From NCBI GenBank assembly GCA_044439985.1, contig JBITAG010000183.1, positions 1 to 43,532 on the forward strand: DNA of 43,532 nt, written 5' to 3'. Made by a program: the position numbers and the translations under genes. This stretch comes from JAJRXR01 sp044439985. Its GTDB lineage: Bacteria; Planctomycetota; Phycisphaerae; Phycisphaerales; UBA1924. This document shows, piece after piece, positions 24,834 to 32,749 of the stretch. The number at the start of each line of letters is the position of its first letter. Position 1 is the stretch's first letter. A model generated the notes under the pieces. It was not told where the DNA came from and searched no databases. It saw nothing but the letters and a program-made list of their open reading frames with translations.

Positions 24834-26105
24834 TCAGATGAACGGCGTCCGCCCCGGCGTCGGGACAGACCGCGGTTCGACCGCTCCGAACTCGTACGCC
24901 GGGGGCGCCAGATCCAGGCTGGACGCCAACGCCATCTCCCAGGTCACTTCCTGCCCGGTGTACGCGCTCATCCGACCCATGATCGCGGTCAGCGTGCTCT
25001 CCGCCACCCGGACCGCCTCATTGAGGCGCGGCCCGTCGCCCCGGATTGAGGCGATCAGGTTCGCGTGCTCGACCATGTACGGGTTCGGGCGCTCACCGGC
25101 GAACTTCCAGGGCCGCTCCCCGCGGATCTCCGCGAAGGCCGGCCAGGAAATGCTCGATCCTCGCGTCCCCGTGATGCGCTCGTCCACACGCGTCTGGCAC
25201 CCGTCGATCTGGCGGCACATGCTCGTCGCCCGGCGCCCCCCCTCGTACTCGTACTCCACCGCAAAGTGATCGAAGATATTGCCGTACTCCCGGCCTGTGC
25301 GCACCTGGCGCCCCCCCATCCCCACCGCGCGGACCGGCATTCCTCCCATCGCCCAGTTGACCACGTCGAGGTTGTGGATGTGCTGCTCGCAGATGTGATC
25401 GCCCGAGAGCCAGCAGAAATACAGCCAGTTGCGGCACTGCCACTCCATGTCGGTTTCGTGCGGCTCGCGCTGGTGCACCCAGAGCCCCCCCTGGTTCCAC
25501 GCGCAGCTCGCCGAGACCACCTCGCCGATCTCCCCTGAGCGGATGCGGTCCATCAGCTCCAGATAGTTCGTCTCGTGCCGTCGCTGCGTCCCCGCGACGA
25601 CCGAGAGCCCCTCCGCTTGCGCCCGGCGCCCCGCCTCGATGACCCGGCGGACACCCACCGGGTCAACCGCGACCGGCTTCTCCATGAACACGTGCTTACC
25701 CGCCCCCACCGCCGCCTGGAAGTGGATCGGGCGGAAGTGCGGCGGGGTCGCCAGCACCACGTAGTCGATCTCCTTGATCGCGAGCAGACGCTCGTAGGCG
25801 TCGAACCCGGTGAAGCGGCGTTCCGGCGCCACCGAGACCCGGTCGGACCACTCGTTGACCAGATTCGTATGACTCGACTCCAGCCGGTCGCTGAAGAGGT
25901 CCGCCATCGCGACGATGCGGACACTCGGATCGGCCTCGAGCGCGTTCCACGCCGCGCCCGTCCCTCGGCCCCCGCACCCGATCACCCCCACGCGGATCGA
26001 ATCGTCCCCCGTGGTCCGCAGGCGGGATGCGAACGACGGGGCGACCAGCGCCCCCACCCCCAACGCCGAAGCCCGGATCATCTCACGCCGTGTCCAATCA
26101 CTCAT
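24834..26105 (-). CDS. Exported Gfo/Idh/MocA-family oxidoreductase
   Basis: A 423-residue NAD(P)-dependent sugar dehydrogenase-like protein with a twin-arginine signal (DWTRREMIRASALGVGALVA). The Rossmann loop is VGVIGCGGRGTGA (about 38); the family EKP motif is GKHVFMEKPVAVD; the catalytic-region string is SGDHICEQHIHNLDVVNW. TAT export of a folded, cofactor-loaded enzyme is typical for planctomycete members. Substrate is unknown; oxidation of a sugar hydroxyl (often C3) is the family reaction. It sits between two TIM-barrel isomerase genes, with 15-bp gaps on both sides. It is distinct in length and sequence from the second oxidoreductase in this operon, so the two probably act on different substrates. 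Confidence 0.92.
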   Translation of the reverse strand: MSDWTRREMIRASALGVGALVAPSFASRLRTTGDDSIRVGVIGCGGRGTGAAWNALEADPSVRIVAMADLFSDRLESSHTNLVNEWSDRVSVAPERRFTGFDAYERLLAIKEIDYVVLATPPHFRPIHFQAAVGAGKHVFMEKPVAVDPVGVRRVIEAGRRAQAEGLSVVAGTQRRHETNYLELMDRIRSGEIGEVVSASCAWNQGGLWVHQREPHETDMEWQCRNWLYFCWLSGDHICEQHIHNLDVVNWAMGGMPVRAVGMGGRQVRTGREYGNIFDHFAVEYEYEGGRRATSMCRQIDGCQTRVDERITGTRGSSISWPAFAEIRGERPWKFAGERPNPYMVEHANLIASIRGDGPRLNEAVRVAESTLTAIMGRMSAYTGQEVTWEMALASSLDLAPPAYEFGAVEPRSVPTPGRTPFI

Positions 26106-26120
26106 CTTCCAGTCCTTCCA

Positions 26121-27068
26121 TCAGGGCGCCGCGCGTGCAAACACGCGGTCCATTTGCCCGCTGATCGCCCGCAAGCGATCGGCGCCGCCGCCCCCGACCT
26201 CGGCGGTGATCCATCCACCGTACCGGATCTCATCGAGCGCGACGTTCACCTCGTCCCACGGGAGATCCCCCTCGCCGATCTCAACCCCGAACCCGGCCCA
26301 CGCCCCCGCTTTGTCCGCCTTTGCGCGTGAGTACCCCTTCACATCGATCCGCGCGATCCGTTCACCCAGTTCGCGGATCCAGTGTTGGGGCCACCCGTGC
26401 CGCCATATGTTCCCGACGTCGAAGTACCAGGCGTACACGGGGTCGGCGCCCGCCGGCGTATGCCCGTTCGCCTCGTCCACGTACCGCGCCGCGGCGCTCG
26501 GGCTGAGCAGGAAGTTGTTCCAGACATTCTCAATCGCAACGCTCACCCCCGCCTCACTCGCGATCGGCGCGACCCGCTCCAACTCCCGCATGGATCGGCG
26601 CCAGGCGTCCGCCGGCGAGACTCCCGCGTTGACCACCGCGGGAACGAGCAGCACCGTCGTCCCACCCAACGCCCGGCAATCCCGGATTGCCGTCTCGAGC
26701 CCCTCGCGCCCCCGGCGCCGGACGTCCTCCTCGGGGTGAGAGAGCGGCGCGTTCCAGTGGACCGAGTCCACCACCCCCGGCGTCTCGATCCCGGTCGCCT
26801 CCTTCGCCCGCAGGACCTCTTCCAGATCCAGCGGCCCCGGGCTGTCCATCTCGACGCCTTCGAAGCCCGCGTCACGCGCCATCGCGAACTTCTCGCGCAC
26901 GCTCTGCCCGCCACCGATCATGCCGAACTTGAGCGCCTTTCGGAACCGCGCCCGAGGCGCCGGGGCTTCGACCGCCCCCCGCACGCCCCCGGCGAGAACG
27001 CCGCACGCCGCCGCGCCCGCCGCACGCGCCAGAAACGCGCGTCGATCCAACGATGCGTCCGGGACCAT
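26121..27068 (-). CDS. Exported TIM-barrel sugar phosphate isomerase/epimerase-like protein
   Basis: A 315-residue AP-endonuclease-2-type TIM barrel behind a twin-arginine signal (DRRAFLARAAGAAACGVLAGG). Core strings: KFGMIGGGQSVREKFAMARDAGFEGVEMD, VSVAIENVWNNFLLSP with a candidate metal-binding Glu, YAWYFDVGNIWRHG with Asp, and GWITAEVGGGG with the C-terminal Glu. The ATG overlaps the stop of the upstream oxidoreductase by one base (TGATG), which couples their translation and pairs them in function. The reaction is likely isomerisation, epimerisation or lyase action on the keto-sugar made by that partner; substrate unknown. Confidence 0.9.
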   Translation of the reverse strand: MVPDASLDRRAFLARAAGAAACGVLAGGVRGAVEAPAPRARFRKALKFGMIGGGQSVREKFAMARDAGFEGVEMDSPGPLDLEEVLRAKEATGIETPGVVDSVHWNAPLSHPEEDVRRRGREGLETAIRDCRALGGTTVLLVPAVVNAGVSPADAWRRSMRELERVAPIASEAGVSVAIENVWNNFLLSPSAAARYVDEANGHTPAGADPVYAWYFDVGNIWRHGWPQHWIRELGERIARIDVKGYSRAKADKAGAWAGFGVEIGEGDLPWDEVNVALDEIRYGGWITAEVGGGGADRLRAISGQMDRVFARAAP

Positions 27069-28396
27069 CAGATCAACCTCGTCCTGCCCGGGGTGGCGAC
27101 CTCCGGCGTGGGGCGTTCCCCGAACACCCAGGCCTCCGGGTTCAGGTCCTCCCGGCTCTCCATGGCCTGCTCCCAGGTGACCGCCTGCCCGGTGTAGGCC
27201 GCCATGCGCCCCATGATCGCCAGCATCGTCGAGTTCGCCATGAAGGCGCCATCGTTCACCGGGCGCCCGGAGCGGATCGCGCCGAAAAGCTCGTCGTGCT
27301 CGCGCTGGTACATGTCGTTGCCCGGCGCGGTTCCCTTCCAGTCCTTCGCCCCCTCGATCACGTGCCGCCCGTTCCAGGGATCAATGGTCATCGTGCCCTC
27401 CGACCCGGTCACGAACCCCGTGTTGTCGTACGGCGTGTTGGGCCAGTGGCGACACGTGTGATACGCCCGCACGCCCCCGTCGAACTCGTACGTGACCGCG
27501 AAGTGGTCATAGACATTCCCTGTCTCCGGCAGGTCGGGGCGCGTCTGACGCCCGCCAACGGCCCAACACCGCACCGGCGCGCGGTCCCGGAGCGCCCACC
27601 CGATCCAGTCGATCGCGTGCACCGCCTGCTCCACAATGTGATCCCCCGAGAGCGGATGGAAATACTGCCAGTTGCGGGTCTGAAACTCGGTATCGGACCA
27701 CCCCGCCTCGCGCGCCTTCGGCGTCACCCACCCCGTCGTGTTGTATGTGGTCTGGATCGAACGGATCTCCCCGACGCCCCCCGCCAGGAGCTGGGCAAAC
27801 GCTTCGCGCATCTGATCCTGATAGCGCCAGCAGAATCCGGACATGAGCGAGAGGCCCTTCTCCTTCGCCATCCGAGCCGAATCGAGCACCGAACGCACCC
27901 CGGGCGCGTCCACCGCCACCGGCTTCTCGCAGAACACGTGCTTCCCCGCCTCCACCGACGCGCGCAGGTGCGCCGGGCGGAACGCGGGGGGCGTGGTCAG
28001 CAACACCACGTCCACGCCGGAAGCGATCACCTGCTGGTAGGCCTCAAAGCCTGAGAACCGGCGCTCCGGTGGGCACGAGAACTTCCCCTCCCGCATCGAC
28101 GCGCCACGCTCCTCGGCCCACGCCCCGATCGCGTCCCTCGCATGCTGCAGGCACGGTTCGATCCGCTCCGGGTAGAGGTCCCCCATCGCCCAGAGCACCA
28201 CGCCCGGGTCTGCCTTGAGCGCCTGCACCAGCGCGCCAACCCCACGCCCCCCACAACCGATGATCCCGACCCGGAGCGGCGCCCAACCACTCCCCCGCCC
28301 GCGCCCCATCGCGGGCGACGCGACGAGCCCGCCAACGCCCGCAGCGGTCGCCGCCGCCACAAAGTCCCGCCGGGTCATCTCCGGTTCACTCTTCAT
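27068..28396 (-). CDS. Exported Gfo/Idh/MocA-family oxidoreductase
   Basis: A 442-residue protein. ATG 28396 follows GGGAG by 7-8 nt and leads to a twin-arginine signal (MTRRDFVAAATAAGVGGLVA). Rossmann loop VGIIGCGGRGVGA; EKP motif in GKHVFCEKPVAVD; SGDHIVEQAVHAIDWIGW in the catalytic region; TGFVTGSEGTMTI and SRPVNDGAFMANSTMLAIMGRMAAYTG near the end are typical of the TAT-exported planctomycete subgroup. It overlaps the preceding FGE-like gene by 11 bp and the following isomerase by 1 bp. Sugar oxidation outside the cytoplasm is inferred. Confidence 0.92.
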   Translation of the reverse strand: MKSEPEMTRRDFVAAATAAGVGGLVASPAMGRGRGSGWAPLRVGIIGCGGRGVGALVQALKADPGVVLWAMGDLYPERIEPCLQHARDAIGAWAEERGASMREGKFSCPPERRFSGFEAYQQVIASGVDVVLLTTPPAFRPAHLRASVEAGKHVFCEKPVAVDAPGVRSVLDSARMAKEKGLSLMSGFCWRYQDQMREAFAQLLAGGVGEIRSIQTTYNTTGWVTPKAREAGWSDTEFQTRNWQYFHPLSGDHIVEQAVHAIDWIGWALRDRAPVRCWAVGGRQTRPDLPETGNVYDHFAVTYEFDGGVRAYHTCRHWPNTPYDNTGFVTGSEGTMTIDPWNGRHVIEGAKDWKGTAPGNDMYQREHDELFGAIRSGRPVNDGAFMANSTMLAIMGRMAAYTGQAVTWEQAMESREDLNPEAWVFGERPTPEVATPGRTRLI

Positions 28397-29240
28397 CGCT
28401 GGCTCCCTCGTCTTCCGACGCATCAATCACGAATCGAAATCCGACCCAGCCGCAGTCGGCCAACCACCACGCGCTCTTCGGAATCTGCGGATCGCTCATG
28501 TTCCAGCTCGACGCCTGCGTCTGGCTCGACACGGGCGTGCACGCCCCGGCCTCCTCCCGGAACGAGCCACCCATCGCCACAGGGCGCCTCGTCTCGGTCG
28601 TCACCCACTCGGCCACGTTCCCGAGCATGTCGTGCAGACCAAACCCGTTGGGGCGTTTCTGGCCCACCGGCTCGGTGGCATTGTCCGTGTTCGCCTCGAA
28701 CCAGGCAAAGTCTTCCAGGGCGGCGACCGCCGGGAGGCCGTTGGGCTCGACCGCTCCCCCGCGGGCCAGGTGTGCCCACTCGGCGCGCGTCGGCAACCGC
28801 GCCTCCAGCCCGGTCCGCGCCTCCAGCCACGCGCAGAACGCCTCGGCGCCCGCGCGCGTCATCCCGATCGCCGGATACCCCGCGTGCCCGTATCCCCGGT
28901 CCGGCGGGACGTAGGGCTTGCTCGGTCGAGAAACCCCGTCCACCCCTTCCCCCTCCGCCTCGTCGAGCGCGAAGACGAAGACGTCGTACAGGTCCCAGGT
29001 GACCTCGGTCCGCAGCACCCAGAGCGCCCCGACCTCGACCGTCTTACCCTCGTCGGACACGAACTCCCCGCCCGGGCAGCGAACCAGCTCAAACTCCAAC
29101 GCCGTCCCCGGCACGCGAACGGCCATCGTCTCCGGGGTGACACCGACCTCCTGCCCCACCGCCACGCCGGGTGACACCGTCGCTACCGTGAGCACCATGA
29201 GTCGATTCAGGACACGCAAACCGGCCATGCTCGCTTTCAT
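28386..29240 (-). CDS. Exported FGE-sulfatase (SUMF1)-domain protein
   Basis: A 284-residue protein with a Sec signal (LRVLNRLMVLTVATVSPGVAVGQ). SUMF1-domain strings: FELVRCPGGEFVSDEG, LWVLRTEVTWDLYDVF, YPAIGMTRAGAEAFCAWLEARTGLEARLPTRAEW, FGLHDMLGNVAEWVTT, and GWVGFRFVID at the end. The two-cysteine active site of true formylglycine-generating enzyme is not evident, so a binding or lectin-like role is as likely as sulfatase activation; no sulfatase gene lies in the window. First gene of the operon. ATG 29240 is chosen for the basic n-region; 29228 or 29198 are alternatives. Its 5' end overlaps the divergent apbE start. Confidence 0.85.
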   Translation of the reverse strand: MKASMAGLRVLNRLMVLTVATVSPGVAVGQEVGVTPETMAVRVPGTALEFELVRCPGGEFVSDEGKTVEVGALWVLRTEVTWDLYDVFVFALDEAEGEGVDGVSRPSKPYVPPDRGYGHAGYPAIGMTRAGAEAFCAWLEARTGLEARLPTRAEWAHLARGGAVEPNGLPAVAALEDFAWFEANTDNATEPVGQKRPNGFGLHDMLGNVAEWVTTETRRPVAMGGSFREEAGACTPVSSQTQASSWNMSDPQIPKSAWWLADCGWVGFRFVIDASEDEGASDEE

Positions 29241-30294
29241 TCTCGTCCTCGTCGGGGCCGTCGCGGGGTGCGCCTCACCCGTCGCCGAGAAACGCCTCCC
29301 GCAGGCGGAGGCTACCGCCTCCCGCTTCGAGTACGCAAGGGTGGTCATGGGCAGCCGGGCGAGAATCGTGCTCTACGCCGACCGCGAGCCCGACGCTGCG
29401 CACGCGGCTCGTGAGGCCTTCCGAGAGATGGACCGCCTCAATATGGTTCTGAGCGACTACACCGACGCGAGCGAAGCGATGCGCATCTGCGCCGCTCCGC
29501 ATGCCACCGAGTGCCCCATCAGCGCCGATCTCCTCGACGTCCTGCAGAAGTCCCGGCTTGTCCACCGAGCCTCCGCGGGCGCCTTCGACCCGACCCTGGG
29601 CGCCCTCACCCAACTCTGGCGTGCGTCCTTCAAGTCGAACCAGCTCCCCAGCCTCGAGGCGCGGGACGAGGCCCGGGCGCGGTCCGGTTTCCATCGGATC
29701 ACCCTCGATCCCGAGTCCTCCACCGTTGAGCTGCTCGTGCCCGGTCTTCGATTCGATTTCGGCGCCATCGGCAAGGGCTACGCCGCCGACCGCGCCCTCC
29801 GCACGCTCGGCTCGCTCGGGTTCACGCGGGCGCTCGTTGATATCGGCGGGGACATGGCCATCGGCGATCCCCCCCCGGGCGCGGCTGGCTGGCGCATCGG
29901 CGCCACGGACGACCGAACCGACCATCCCCGGACGCTCGTGCTCGCCAACACCGGCCTGGCCACCTCCGGAGACCGATACCGGTCCATCACCCTGGACGGG
30001 GTCCGGTACTCGCACATCCTCGATCCGAGGACCGGCCTGGGGCTGCGCTCGGCACACGCCGTGACCGTGGTCGCGCCGCAGGCCTGGCTCGCCGATGCGC
30101 TCGCCAGCGCCGCGAGCGTGCTGGGCCCGGCCGACAGCGCCCGCCTCACGGAGCGGTGGCCGGACGCCGAATTCATCTGGTTTGCGCCGCAAGCCGAACG
30201 ACCCGAAGGGGACGCGACCCCACCCCCCGACCGAGCCGACCATCCCCCCGCGTCGCGGGCGGACACCCGATCCGACGCGTCGCCTGGGCCATGA
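29197..30294 (+). CDS. apbE: FAD:protein FMN transferase (ApbE) lipoprotein
   Basis: A 365-residue lipoprotein that attaches FMN to Thr/Ser of exported flavoproteins. Lipobox VGAVAGC puts the lipidated Cys at residue 25 after a basic n-region (MSRFRTRKPAM). Family marks: LRFDFGAIGKGYAADRAL, ALVDIGGDMAIGD, GLATSGDRYR, YSHILDPRTGLGL, and LADALASAASVLG with the metal-binding Asp. The tail is Pro/Asp-rich. No neighbour carries an obvious ApbE target motif (S/TGAT type), so the acceptor is elsewhere. The start could be ATG 29227 instead; either way it overlaps the divergent FGE-like gene. Supplying flavin to periplasmic redox partners of the adjacent oxidoreductases is possible but unproven. Confidence 0.93.
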   Translation: MSRFRTRKPAMLAFILVLVGAVAGCASPVAEKRLPQAEATASRFEYARVVMGSRARIVLYADREPDAAHAAREAFREMDRLNMVLSDYTDASEAMRICAAPHATECPISADLLDVLQKSRLVHRASAGAFDPTLGALTQLWRASFKSNQLPSLEARDEARARSGFHRITLDPESSTVELLVPGLRFDFGAIGKGYAADRALRTLGSLGFTRALVDIGGDMAIGDPPPGAAGWRIGATDDRTDHPRTLVLANTGLATSGDRYRSITLDGVRYSHILDPRTGLGLRSAHAVTVVAPQAWLADALASAASVLGPADSARLTERWPDAEFIWFAPQAERPEGDATPPPDRADHPPASRADTRSDASPGP

Positions 30295-30406
30295 CCACCG
30301 GATCCCCCGGACAGGAGCGTGGTGGTCGGGGCGAGGAACCGCGTGCGGGTACACTGAAGGGCCAGAGCAGACTCGGCCGGCAACCCACCGACGCCAGGAG
30401 ACGCCC

Positions 30407-31456
30407 ATGACACTCCGACTCATCGCCACGCTCTCGATCCTGCTCACCACCGGGTGCGTCTCGATCGAAACATCACGCAACGCAAACACCGGCTCCGTCG
30501 GTCGGAGCTACGAGCCCGGCTAGTCCACCGCCACCAACACCCCGCGGGTGGTCAACGCCGCGGTCGGCGCCCTCTCGCATCAGTTGCAGGACCAGTACCC
30601 GCAGATGGCTCGCATGGCGCAGCTTCCTCCCTCTCAGATTCACCCCCGCCTCGGTCACAAGACCGCGACGAAGGGCATCTTTGAGTCCGAGGTTCGGCTC
30701 TCCCTGCGCGAACGCGCCAGGAACCAGTTCCTCCGGGTGGTCAGCAGCTATCAGAAGAAGTACGGCGCCGCGCCGTGGGGGGTCTACTGCGACGAGATCC
30801 GTGTCGATCCCGCCCCCAGCTTCAATCCGTTCGAGCTGTTCTGGCTTTCGCGCACCAACCGGACGTACCGGGGTGTCAGCTCGGAACAGCTGCTCGCTCG
30901 CTCCGACGCCCTCGCCGCGTGCATCGCCCAGATCCAGCTGGGGTTCCACGACGCCTCGCGCCGGTTGCAGGAAACCGAGGGCATCCTCGTGGCGCCGATC
31001 GCGGGCCTGACTCCCGGCCCCAAGCAGCGCGACCCGCGGACCCTTCAGAGCTACGAGGAAGCCGCGGCCGCATTCGCCGCCCGCCACCCTGATCTCAACA
31101 TCTCCTGGATCGTGATCTGGGACTACTGGGGTCAGGGCGCCGACCACGACGCCGCCGGCTTCGCCCGCCGGTCCGCGGCGTGGTGGCGGGCGAACCGGGC
31201 CGCTTACGGAAGCCCCGTGATCCGCGTCGCCCGTCCCGTGAAGATGGGCAACAAGGGGCAGGTCGTGGCCAGCGCGAACGGACGCGCCGAGGCGTGGAGC
31301 GAGGAACAACTCGACGCCTGGTGGGACGCCACCCCCAGCCCGCCCGATGGCGACCCCAAGGGCATCTGGGGAGTCAGTGACGGCGCCAACCGCGCCAACT
31401 TCCAGGCCACCGCGCCTCGCGTCGCCGCACACATGATCAGACGGGCGTCCGAATAG
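30407..31456 (+). pseudogene. Lipoprotein gene with in-frame amber codon at position 39
   Basis: AGGAG 7 nt before ATG 30407 starts a lipoprotein signal (MTLRLIATLSILLTTGC, Cys17). After 38 codons a TAG (30521-30523) interrupts, but the same frame continues for 310 more codons with normal G/C-rich third positions (STATNTPRVVNAAVGALSHQ, GVYCDEIRVDPAPSFNPFELFWL, NISWIVIWDYWGQGADHD). The downstream part has no ribosome site before its first start-like codon (GTG 30548) and no signal of its own. A single-base nonsense change or a sequencing error is the simplest reading. TAG also ends this gene and dnaE2, lacI and the SRAP gene, so general TAG recoding is unlikely. I recognise no family. Confidence 0.75.
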
Positions 31457-31499
31457 ACCCCCGCTGACGCGGGTCATCGACACGGGTGCGTCACGGGAC

Positions 31500-32633
31500 T
31501 CAGGCGCGCTTTGCGGGCGCCGGCGCCTCGTCCTCCGATGGGAAGACGCAGAGGTCGCTCGGGTCGGCGCCGAGCGTCACCTGCTCGTTCACGCGCACAG
31601 CGGGGTTGTACCGAACCCGCGCGATCGCCCCGACGCAGGACCCGGTATCGAAGAGCAGGTCCATCTCGTCCCCGAGCACCTCGACCGATCGCACCGTCGC
31701 GCGGAACGCCGCGCCGTCCCCCGGGCTCGCCTCGCCGCCCGAAATGACTCGAAACCGCTGCGGGCGGACGCCCACGATGATCTTCTCGCGATCGCTGAAG
31801 GACTCCGTGGCGCGGAGCGGGAACTCGAGCGGCTGCCCCGTGGCGTGCGCGGCGCTCGCCTCCCGGAAGACCCAGCGGTCCCCTTCACGACGGGCCTCAC
31901 CCTGAAAGAGGTTCATGCGGGGCAGCCCGATGAACGTCGCGACAAACGGAGAGACCGGTCGCTGATACACCTCCAGCGGCGTGCCGACCTGCTGGACGAC
32001 CCCGTCGGACATCACGACGATCCGGTCGCCCAGCGTCATCGCCTCTTCCTGATCGTGCGTCACATAGATCGTGGTGGTGCCCAGCCGCTGGTGCAGAAGC
32101 TTCAGCTCCGAACGCATCACGGCGCGGAGCTTGGCGTCGAGGTTCGAGAGCGGCTCATCGAAGAGGTACACCGCCGGCTCCCGGACGATCGCTCGCCCGA
32201 GCGCGACGCGCTGACGCTGCCCACCCGAGAGCTGCCCCGGACGGCGGTCGAGCATCTCCGTGAGCCCGAGCATCTCGGCCACCTCGTTGACGCGCGCGGC
32301 AAGCTCTCCCCGACGGAGTCCGCGCAGCCGGAGCGCGAAGCCAAGGTTCTGGCGGACCGTCATGTGCGGGTAGAGGGCGTAGTTCTGGAACACCATCGCG
32401 ATATCGCGGTCCTTGGGCGACACCCGATTCACCACCCGGTCACCGATGCGCATGGTTCCTTCGGAGATCGACTCGAGCCCCGCGATCATGCGGATGGTCG
32501 TGGACTTCCCGCATCCCGACGGACCAACGAGCACAACGAACTCGCCGTCCTCGATCTCCAACGAGAGGTCTCGAACGGCGTGGTACCCGTCCGGGTACCG
32601 CGTGTTGACGTGCTCAAGGGTGACAGATGCCAT
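31500..32633 (-). CDS. Sugar ABC transporter ATP-binding protein (MalK/UgpC/MsmX type)
   Basis: A 377-residue ATPase of carbohydrate importers. Walker A GPSGCGKST (37-45), Q-loop FQNYALYPHMTV, signature LSGGQRQRVALGRA, Walker B AVYLFDEPLSNLDAKL, switch His in YVTHDQEEAM; then the OB/TOBE regulatory domain (IIVGVRPQRFRVI, EVLGDEMDLLF) typical of the MalK/UgpC subfamily. It is not next to permease genes, and its likely partners are the binding protein and two permeases at 35.9-39.1 kb. A single such ATPase can serve several importers. Divergent from the GH1 gene across 116 bp, so uptake and hydrolysis may share regulation. Confidence 0.95.
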   Translation of the reverse strand: MASVTLEHVNTRYPDGYHAVRDLSLEIEDGEFVVLVGPSGCGKSTTIRMIAGLESISEGTMRIGDRVVNRVSPKDRDIAMVFQNYALYPHMTVRQNLGFALRLRGLRRGELAARVNEVAEMLGLTEMLDRRPGQLSGGQRQRVALGRAIVREPAVYLFDEPLSNLDAKLRAVMRSELKLLHQRLGTTTIYVTHDQEEAMTLGDRIVVMSDGVVQQVGTPLEVYQRPVSPFVATFIGLPRMNLFQGEARREGDRWVFREASAAHATGQPLEFPLRATESFSDREKIIVGVRPQRFRVISGGEASPGDGAAFRATVRSVEVLGDEMDLLFDTGSCVGAIARVRYNPAVRVNEQVTLGADPSDLCVFPSEDEAPAPAKRA

Positions 32634-32749
32634 GGGCAGAGCCTAGCGAACCCGCCCCGGCGCCGAAAGCGACCGGCTACCCTGCTACTCGCAGTTTGAG
32701 AACCTCCCCCGGAGGCCCGGCCCAGTGAGCCAGAGGAGAGAGCCGATCC

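Noticed and set aside
28918..29196. Longer N-terminus for ApbE
   Set aside because: The lipoprotein signal at residues 1-25 of the chosen start would then be internal, and the extension is antisense to the FGE-like gene.
30521..30563. Stop-codon recoding signal (pyrrolysine or selenocysteine type)
   Set aside because: Only a weak 6-bp self-pairing repeat follows; selenocysteine uses TGA, and several neighbouring genes end in TAG.
32634..32749. AACAGTT-type operator between the ABC ATPase and GH1
   Set aside because: I looked for the core on both strands and found none; regulation of this divergent pair by the same factor is not supported by sequence.
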